A DNA stretch of 8,823 nt from an uncultured Prevotella sp. (lineage in GTDB: Bacteria; Bacteroidota; Bacteroidia; Bacteroidales; Bacteroidaceae). Location of the stretch: the NCBI GenBank assembly GCA_937916405.1, contig CALFUF010000008.1, positions 1 to 8,823 of the forward strand, given 5' to 3'. Positions 1-4,727 of the stretch are shown here, one piece after another. The translations under genes and the position numbers were made by a program. A model generated the notes under the pieces. It had not been told where the DNA came from, ran no database searches, and saw only the letters and a list, made by a program, of their open reading frames with translations. The stretch's first letter is position 1. Every line of letters starts with the position of its first letter.

Positions 1-136
1 TGGCATTACTGTCAAGGCGCAGTAAAACATGGGCACGCTTTATGGTCCGTGATGCACTTTTACCTTTGGAGACAATAGACCTGAGCTCTTCGCGCTCCTT
101 TTCTGTGAGTCTTATGATATATTTTCGCTTCGGCAT
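1..136 (-). CDS. IS630-family transposase, N-terminal fragment cut by window edge
   Basis: Reading the minus strand from the ATG at 136-134 gives 45 codons that run off the left end of the window. The protein opens with M-P-K-R-K-Y-I-I-R-L-T and continues through an E-K-E-R-E-E-L segment, a V-S-K-G-K stretch and then R-A-H-V-L-L-R-L-D. This is the characteristic opening of IS630/Tc1-mariner-like transposases, where it begins the helix-turn-helix DNA-binding domain that recognises the element's ends. The DDE catalytic part would lie outside the window. The family inserts at TA dinucleotides. A promoter and an inverted repeat sit directly upstream, so the 5' end looks intact; whether the whole gene is intact cannot be seen. 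The terminal repeat of the element should lie somewhere in 137-400 but cannot be located without the other end. Confidence 0.8.
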   Translation of the reverse strand, partial: MPKRKYIIRLTEKEREELRSIVSKGKSASRTIKRAHVLLRLDSNA

Positions 137-167
137 AGCTGAATTCAAGTGATTGATATTCAGCTAT
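135..167. repeat. 10-bp perfect inverted repeat spanning the transposase start codon
   Basis: The arms 135-144 (ATAGCTGAAT) and 158-167 (ATTCAGCTAT) are exact reverse complements separated by 13 bases. Read on the minus strand, the 3' arm contains the first two bases of the transposase ATG, and the 5' arm touches the -7 box. A transcript entering from outside would fold the start codon into the stem. A transcript starting at the element's own promoter would carry only part of the 5' arm. It could also be a binding site for a DNA-binding protein. Confidence 0.6.
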
Positions 168-198
168 AAAGGTACGAAAAATATCTGATATACGCAAG
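167..198 (-). promoter_or_regulatory. Bacteroidota-type promoter of the transposase gene
   Basis: On the minus strand a CTTG box (198-195) is followed by a 20-base spacer and TACCTTTA (174-167), a one-mismatch fit to the TAnnTTTG -7 box. Transcription would start near 160-163, giving a leader of about 25 bases. The box lies inside the inferred 5' end of the insertion element, so the promoter is probably carried by the element. Confidence 0.55.
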
Positions 199-583
199 TT
201 ATTTTTCTGATAATCAATAGGTTAAATAAATTATATTTTGCTCAACACATGGAGTCTGATCGGCACGTAAAATAGAGAGCTTTAGTCAACTTTTAGACTT
301 TACAGACTACTAGCTTAAATTGCAATAATAAGAAACAACTTTTTCTAAAACGGGGGGGTAAATTTGTAACATATAAAGGCGGCACATTATTTAAAAAAAG
401 ATAGCGTCTTATTAGCGCATAGGTACAGGCTTTTCAAGCGAATTCTTTATTTATCATAATGTTTGTCTTAGTCGTTTAAAGAATATGATTCTGTAGATAA
501 CAAATTGTTCCTCATTCTGAACCCATATTAGAGATCGTGTTGAATTTAATCTGTTTTTCCTTCTTTATTCTTATTTAATTTAG
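199..583. other. AT-rich gene-free intergenic region
   Basis: I see no reading frame with a credible start and protein-like composition on either strand. The stretch is strongly AT-rich. It holds an imperfect inverted repeat (278-287 with 305-315, built on TAGTC/GACTA and AGCT/AGCT), a run of seven G at 352-358, and a lone TAAATTTG at 359-366 without a matching upstream box. Part of it is probably the outer end of the IS630-family element, and the remainder is the upstream region of the dehydrogenase gene. Confidence 0.5.
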
Positions 584-591
584 TATCTTTG
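584..591 (+). promoter_or_regulatory. -7 box of the dehydrogenase promoter
   Basis: TATCTTTG at 584-591 matches the Bacteroidota TAnnTTTG box exactly. The expected TTTG about 20 bases upstream is not clear; only a T-rich segment (around 554-568) is there, so the promoter may be weak or need an activator. Transcription would start near 596, leaving a leader of about 75 bases before the ATG at 672. Confidence 0.6.
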
Positions 592-624
592 CAAACAAAG
601 AAACATTTAAGTAATGAATAAGAG

Positions 625-638
625 ATAATACGTATTAT
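625..638. promoter_or_regulatory. 14-bp perfect palindrome in the dehydrogenase leader, possible operator
   Basis: ATAATACGTATTAT reads the same on both strands and lies about 30 bases downstream of the inferred transcription start and 33 bases before the start codon. Its placement suits a repressor site. As RNA, a 14-base palindrome with no loop would form only a weak hairpin, so a DNA-level role is more likely. No regulator is encoded nearby. In AT-rich DNA chance cannot be excluded. Confidence 0.35.
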
Positions 639-671
639 GATAAATAGATAATTATAAAACGAGAAGATAAG

Positions 672-1856
672 ATGATTAAGGATTTTAATTTCTATGCCCC
701 AACTCGGGTCGTCTTTGGACGGGAATCGGAGAAACAGATTGGGAATTTGGTGAAAGAAAACGGCGGAAAGCGTGTGCTGGTACATTTTGGTGGCGGTTCC
801 GCTGAGCGTTCGGGGTTGCTGAATGTGGTGCGTCAACAACTAAAAGACGCTGGTCTGGAATTTGTAGAACTGGGCGGTGTCGTTCCTAATCCTTTATTAA
901 GTAAGGTTTATGAAGGCATTGAGTTGGGACGTGAGAATCAGATTGATTTTATTCTTGCCGTTGGCGGTGGCAGCGTGATTGACTCAGCGAAAGCGATTGG
1001 CTATGGAATTCCATACGATGGTGATGTGTGGGATTTCTGGGAAGGCAAGGCAAAACCTGCGCAATGTCTGCCGATTGGTGTTGTGCTGACTATTCCTGCA
1101 GCTGGCAGCGAGATGTCGTCCAGTTGCGTGATCACCAAGGACGAAGGACTCATCAAACGAGGTGTCAACAGTGATCTGTGCCGTTGCAGATTCGCTGTCA
1201 TGAATCCGGAGCGCACCTATACCCTGCCACCCTATCAGACTGCTGCGGGAGCCACGGATATCATGATGCACACGATGGAACGCTATTTCTCGAAATATGA
1301 GGAGATGTCGCTGACAGACGCTATTGCAGAGGCTTTGCTGAGAACCGTGATGGATTCGGCAAAAATCGTCATGAAAGCCCCTCAGAACTATCGGCATCGT
1401 GCACAGATTATGTGGGCTGGCTCGCTGGCACATAATGATTTGACGGAATGTGGTACTGAAAAGGATTTCGCCACGCATAAACTGGAGCATGAGCTCAGTG
1501 CGTTGTTTGGAGTGACCCATGGCGCAGGATTAGCCGCTCTGTGGCCCTCATGGGCTCGCTATGTGAAGGCAAAACATTTGAGCCGTTTCGTGCAGTTTGC
1601 TGTCAATGTCATGGGAATCACGAATGATTTCGCACATCCTGAGGAGACTGCCGAGCAAGGTGTTCTTGCCATCGAGCGATTCTATCGTGAAATAGGTATG
1701 CCCACGAACATCAAGGAATTGTTAGGCAGGGAAATAACGGATGCCGAAATCGATATCCTGGTAGATAAATGCTCCCGTGGAGGTACTATCTCCATTGGTG
1801 CTATGGAGGTACTTGGAGCCCAACAGATGCGGGATATCTATGAGATGGCGAAGTAG
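672..1856 (+). CDS. Iron-type alcohol dehydrogenase, butanol dehydrogenase / YqhD-like aldehyde reductase
   Basis: This 394-residue cytosolic enzyme reduces aldehydes to alcohols with NAD(P)H, or the reverse. Length and motifs match the group III metal-dependent alcohol dehydrogenases, nearest to clostridial butanol dehydrogenases and E. coli YqhD. The N-terminal nucleotide-binding domain (about 1-185) carries FGGGS at 39-43, which in YqhD contacts the adenosine phosphate side of NADPH, and VGGGSVIDSAKAI at 97-109, which binds the pyrophosphate. The helical C-terminal domain has all four expected metal ligands, D196, H200, H269 and H283, with the family's 14-residue spacing between the last two. 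The ATG at 672 follows a purine-rich GAGAAG and gives the family's usual N-terminus. It is monocistronic and convergent with the TRIC gene. The likely role is disposal of reducing power or aldehyde detoxification; the physiological substrate cannot be read from the sequence. Confidence 0.92.
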   Translation: MIKDFNFYAPTRVVFGRESEKQIGNLVKENGGKRVLVHFGGGSAERSGLLNVVRQQLKDAGLEFVELGGVVPNPLLSKVYEGIELGRENQIDFILAVGGGSVIDSAKAIGYGIPYDGDVWDFWEGKAKPAQCLPIGVVLTIPAAGSEMSSSCVITKDEGLIKRGVNSDLCRCRFAVMNPERTYTLPPYQTAAGATDIMMHTMERYFSKYEEMSLTDAIAEALLRTVMDSAKIVMKAPQNYRHRAQIMWAGSLAHNDLTECGTEKDFATHKLEHELSALFGVTHGAGLAALWPSWARYVKAKHLSRFVQFAVNVMGITNDFAHPEETAEQGVLAIERFYREIGMPTNIKELLGREITDAEIDILVDKCSRGGTISIGAMEVLGAQQMRDIYEMAK

Positions 1857-1880
1857 GGAACCACTCCCCTACTCGTTTTT
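1852..1880 (+). terminator. Intrinsic terminator of the dehydrogenase gene
   Basis: A 7-bp stem, AGTAGGG (1852-1858) with CCCTACT (1867-1873), has an 8-base loop and is followed by CG and five T. It overlaps the stop codons of both convergent genes, which are only 12 bases apart. It fits a plus-strand terminator; the minus-strand side lacks a T run, so termination of the channel gene is less clear. Confidence 0.55.
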
Positions 1881-2486
1881 CAATGTCGGGAGTGACAGAT
1901 GGTATCTGACAGCGAGGAAACGCATCAGGCAAGTAACCAGGAAAGAGGGTATAACCGTTACTTCTATCGGAAGTTGTAAAGCGTCTAATCCCCAATAAGT
2001 TATGCCACCGAGTATCGCTGCCATAGCGTATACTTCCTTATGGAAAATAACAGGCTCGTTATTCAGCAGGATATCACGTATCACACCCCCTGCGGCGCCC
2101 GTGATACAACCCATGATAATCGCTACCCAATAAGGTTGTCCGAAGACCATCGATTTCTGGATACCAGCGATATTAAACAATGCCAGTCCCAACGTGTCAA
2201 ACACAAACCACGTGTTGTGCAGTCGCTCAAGGTGTCGGGCGAAGACAATGACGAAGACCAAAGCGATTGCCGTGCAAATGATATAAAAAGGATTCGTCAT
2301 CCAGAAAGGTGTCGTTCCTAACATCACATCACGGATGGTTCCGCCTCCGATGGCAACAGCGATACCACACACATAGCCCCCAAACCAGTCGAAGTGCTTG
2401 GCAGCGGCATGACGTATACCAGAGATAGCGAACGCAAACGTTCCTAAGAACTCGATGAGTTGTTGTAATAACGTATCGTAATCCAT
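1869..2486 (-). CDS. TRIC / UPF0126-family membrane channel (YadS/YicG-like)
   Basis: This 205-residue inner-membrane protein has about seven hydrophobic segments. It shows the internal duplication typical of the UPF0126 family: each half contains a G-G-x-I-R-D motif, GGGTIRDVMLG at 47-57 and AGGVIRDILL at 132-141. Prokaryotic members with solved structures are trimeric cation channels related to animal TRIC, with a potassium-permeable pore in each subunit; some E. coli relatives are annotated as glycine transporters. Which ion or solute this one handles cannot be told. It starts 2 bases after the rarA stop and has its own Shine-Dalgarno-like AAGGA inside the end of rarA, so it is probably translated from the rarA transcript. 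The link with rarA looks like operon packing rather than shared function. Confidence 0.9.
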   Translation of the reverse strand: MDYDTLLQQLIEFLGTFAFAISGIRHAAAKHFDWFGGYVCGIAVAIGGGTIRDVMLGTTPFWMTNPFYIICTAIALVFVIVFARHLERLHNTWFVFDTLGLALFNIAGIQKSMVFGQPYWVAIIMGCITGAAGGVIRDILLNNEPVIFHKEVYAMAAILGGITYWGLDALQLPIEVTVIPSFLVTCLMRFLAVRYHLSLPTLKNE

Positions 2487-2488
2487 CC

Positions 2489-3766
2489 TTATTCCTTATA
2501 TCTGTCCCCCCAGTAATTCACCATCCGCTCGTACAGCTTCTCTTCTACTGGCGAATGCTGTCCGTGCCACAGGCGCTCATTCACTAACGCATCCGGCATA
2601 TATTGCTGAGGAGTAAAGTGTCCGGGATAGTCATGTGGATAGATATACCCGTCATGATACCCCAAGTCTTTCATCAGTTGTGTGGGCGCATTCCGAATAG
2701 GCAGCGGAACAGGTTGATTACCAGTCCTTTTCACCAATCCCAACGCAGCGTCAATACCCAAATAAGCGGAATTGCTCTTTGGTGAGGTGGCAAGATATAC
2801 CGTAGCCTCTGCCAACGGAATCCTACCCTCGGGCCACCCAATCTTCTGGACAGCATCGAAAGCCGCATTAGCCAATAACAACGCGTTAGGATTGGCAAGT
2901 CCGATATCCTCAGAGGCAGAGATCACCAGTCGGCGTGCGATAAACTTCGGGTCTTCCCCACCCTCTATCATCCGTGCCAGCCAATAGAGTGCCGCATCCG
3001 GGTCGGAGCCCCTGATACTCTTGATAAATGCGGAGATGATATCATAGTGCATCTCCCCGTCCTTGTCGTATGCCAAGGGATTCTGCTGAAGTCTCTCGGC
3101 CACGAGTTGATCAGTGATGACGATGGGCTCAGTAGAACTTGCGGCTTCAACAACTAACTCGAGGATATTCAGTAACTTACGGGCATCACCCCCACTATAC
3201 CTCAATAGCGCTCCCGTCTCCTGCAGTTCTATCTTCCGTTCCTTGAGGATGATATCCTCTGTGATGGCACGATGCAGCAGATTCAGCAAGTCATCCTTCT
3301 CCAAGGGATTCAGCACATAGATCTGACAACGTGACAATAAGGGTCTGATGACTTCAAACGAGGGGTTCTCCGTGGTGGCACCTATCAGGGTGACGACCCC
3401 CTTTTCCACCGCCCCCAGCAAAGAGTCCTGTTGAGACTTCGAGAAACGGTGTATCTCATCTATAAATAAAATAGGTGAAGCCTCATTGAAGAATCGTCCC
3501 TTCTGGGCTCTCTCTATGACATCCCTCACGTCCTTCACCCCACTCGTCACTGCCGACAGCGTGTAGAACGGAGTCTCCAACTTATGGGCGATGATCTGTG
3601 CCAGTGTTGTTTTACCAACCCCTGGAGGTCCCCATAATATAAAAGAAGAGATACGTCCTGCGTCTATCATCTTACGCAAGACGGCACCCTCGCCTACCAA
3701 ATGCTGCTGACCTATATAGTCATCCAACTTGCGGGGTCTTAGTCTTTCGGCTAAAGGTTCTGCCAT
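2489..3766 (-). CDS. rarA: Replication-associated recombination protein A (RarA/MgsA), AAA+ ATPase
   Basis: The 425-residue protein matches the full length of bacterial RarA, the relative of eukaryotic WRNIP1/Mgs1 that acts at stalled replication forks together with SSB. In order, it shows Walker A GPPGVGKTT (46-54), Walker B with D103-E104, sensor 1 in GATTENP (129-135), an arginine finger in LLSRC (R146) and sensor 2 in GGDARKLLN (192-200, R196). The helical lid and C-terminal tetramerisation region follow, ending with the family-typical P-H-D-Y-P-G-H-F and Q-Q-Y-M-P motifs. I take the ATG at 3766. A four-codon longer reading from a TTG at 3778 is rejected because that TTG is the end of the promoter's -7 box and would not be transcribed. 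The gene diverges from the acidic-tail gene and leads a two-gene operon with the TRIC channel. Confidence 0.95.
   Translation of the reverse strand: MAEPLAERLRPRKLDDYIGQQHLVGEGAVLRKMIDAGRISSFILWGPPGVGKTTLAQIIAHKLETPFYTLSAVTSGVKDVRDVIERAQKGRFFNEASPILFIDEIHRFSKSQQDSLLGAVEKGVVTLIGATTENPSFEVIRPLLSRCQIYVLNPLEKDDLLNLLHRAITEDIILKERKIELQETGALLRYSGGDARKLLNILELVVEAASSTEPIVITDQLVAERLQQNPLAYDKDGEMHYDIISAFIKSIRGSDPDAALYWLARMIEGGEDPKFIARRLVISASEDIGLANPNALLLANAAFDAVQKIGWPEGRIPLAEATVYLATSPKSNSAYLGIDAALGLVKRTGNQPVPLPIRNAPTQLMKDLGYHDGYIYPHDYPGHFTPQQYMPDALVNERLWHGQHSPVEEKLYERMVNYWGDRYKE
2493..2497 (-). promoter_or_regulatory. Shine-Dalgarno site of the TRIC gene, inside rarA
   Basis: AAGGA on the minus strand lies 6 bases before the ATG at 2486-2484 and overlaps the last codons of rarA. 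It is notable because most genes in this window show no such site. It suggests reinitiation or coupled translation in the rarA-TRIC transcript. Confidence 0.5.
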
Positions 3767-3775
3767 ATTCCACGA

Positions 3776-3807
3776 CAAAGGTAGTAGTTTTTGGGGAAAT
3801 TAACAAA
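3776..3807 (-). promoter_or_regulatory. rarA promoter, consensus Bacteroidota type
   Basis: On the minus strand TTTG (3807-3804), a 20-base spacer and TACCTTTG (3783-3776) form a near-perfect match. The box ends only 9 bases before the rarA ATG, so the transcript is predicted to have almost no leader. It lies back to back with the promoter of the rightward gene. Confidence 0.8.
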
Positions 3808-3825
3808 AAAATATAGAGGAAATAC

Positions 3826-3856
3826 TTGTATTTCGATACTTTTTGCATTAACTTTG
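3826..3856 (+). promoter_or_regulatory. Promoter of the acidic-tail gene, consensus Bacteroidota type
   Basis: TTG (3826-3828), a 20-base spacer and TAACTTTG (3849-3856) match the consensus. Transcription would begin near 3861, giving a leader of about 25 bases before the ATG at 3886. The -33 boxes of this promoter and of rarA are less than 20 bases apart, so a single bound factor could affect both. Confidence 0.75.
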
Positions 3857-3885
3857 CAGCCATAATCATTAAAAGTACAAAAATT

Positions 3886-4677
3886 ATGAAAGAAGCAGCT
3901 TCGAAACAAGCACTTAGCATTAAGAACCTAACCAAGAGTTCTATATGGGATGTTCAGGAGAACGATGTATTCAGAATGCTTAACCTTGGCAGCAAGGATG
4001 CGGAAGTCAAGGATAACCTCCGTCATTATGTGGACATCATCCGCTCAGCGTTTACTGTTGAGGAATTGAAAGACGATGCCCCTGCCGTTCGCAAATCCTA
4101 TGAGAAACAAGGTTATAAAGTAGGATCGGTCACACTGGATGAGAGCACGAAGGTGTTATGGGCTATCCGTAAGCGTCCTATCATGCGTGTCACTGACCTT
4201 ACCTACGAGAATATCCGTCATATCACGGCAAGCAAGCTGGTAGAGGTGTTGGAGCGTAACTTCGGGGGTGGCTGGGACTCGCTGTCACAGACTATCCAGG
4301 ATATCATTGAGAGTGGTTTTGATATTTCCACCACCACCCTTCCCAAAGACCGTCTTCATAAGAAAGGTGGTATGTATGAGAAGAAGATCGCTGATGGTTA
4401 TGAAGTCCTTGAGGTAGCCAAAGGTACATGGGTAGAAGCCATCTTCGCGAAACTGAAACCAGAGGTCATCAAGCCCCGCATGAAGTTTGAGACTGTCAAT
4501 GAGGATGATGAGGATGCGGAGATCGAGGATAACTTCATCAACCATGATGAGGAGGACGAGCTCGAGGAGTTCAACGAGGAAGAGATGAACGAAGAGAACT
4601 ACCGCACGACGTTTGACATAGAGAGCGACCCCGACGAGGAAGCTGGAGAGTTGTCAGAATACGGTGCTGACGAGTAG
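3886..4677 (+). CDS. Unrecognised 263-residue protein with a highly acidic C-terminal tail
   Basis: I do not recognise the family. The ATG at 3886 is chosen because a longer reading from the TTG at 3826 would begin inside the -33 promoter box. Residues 1-200 are mixed and look folded, with a basic patch near 94-101 (W-A-I-R-K-R-P-I), a GGGW turn at 127-130 and lysine-rich stretches near 154-170. There is no signal peptide or membrane segment, so the protein should be cytosolic. Residues 202-263 are different: 31 of 62 are Asp or Glu, with one Arg and no Lys, and this tail is probably disordered. A folded basic-patch domain plus acidic tail recalls nucleic-acid mimics, RNA polymerase delta-like subunits and some chaperones, but no homology is claimed. 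No terminator separates it from hppA 50 bases downstream, so they may share a transcript. The protein-like composition and strong promoter make the gene itself very likely real. Confidence 0.9.
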   Translation: MKEAASKQALSIKNLTKSSIWDVQENDVFRMLNLGSKDAEVKDNLRHYVDIIRSAFTVEELKDDAPAVRKSYEKQGYKVGSVTLDESTKVLWAIRKRPIMRVTDLTYENIRHITASKLVEVLERNFGGGWDSLSQTIQDIIESGFDISTTTLPKDRLHKKGGMYEKKIADGYEVLEVAKGTWVEAIFAKLKPEVIKPRMKFETVNEDDEDAEIEDNFINHDEEDELEEFNEEEMNEENYRTTFDIESDPDEEAGELSEYGADE

Positions 4678-4686
4678 TCTTCCCTC

Positions 4687-4717
4687 TTGACACAATAACT
4701 AAGAACTTATAACTTTA
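4687..4717 (+). promoter_or_regulatory. Promoter of hppA
   Basis: TTG (4687-4689), a 20-base spacer and TAACTTTA (4710-4717, last base differs from consensus) lie in the 50-base gap between the acidic-tail gene and hppA. The box ends 10 bases before the ATG, so this transcript would be nearly leaderless. hppA may also receive read-through from the upstream promoter. Confidence 0.6.
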
Positions 4718-4727
4718 TTAATCATAT

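Noticed and set aside
984..1520. Long minus-strand reading frame of 178 codons inside the dehydrogenase gene
   Set aside because: It is antisense to a gene with full family motifs, has no promoter or recognisable domain, and has a composition expected from complement reading.
3767..3778. Four extra N-terminal codons for rarA from a TTG start
   Set aside because: The TTG is the last three bases of the -7 box TACCTTTG, so it lies upstream of the transcript start; the ATG at 3766 also matches the usual RarA N-terminus.
3826..3885. Twenty extra N-terminal codons for the acidic-tail protein from a TTG start
   Set aside because: The TTG is the -33 box and the extension reads through the whole promoter.
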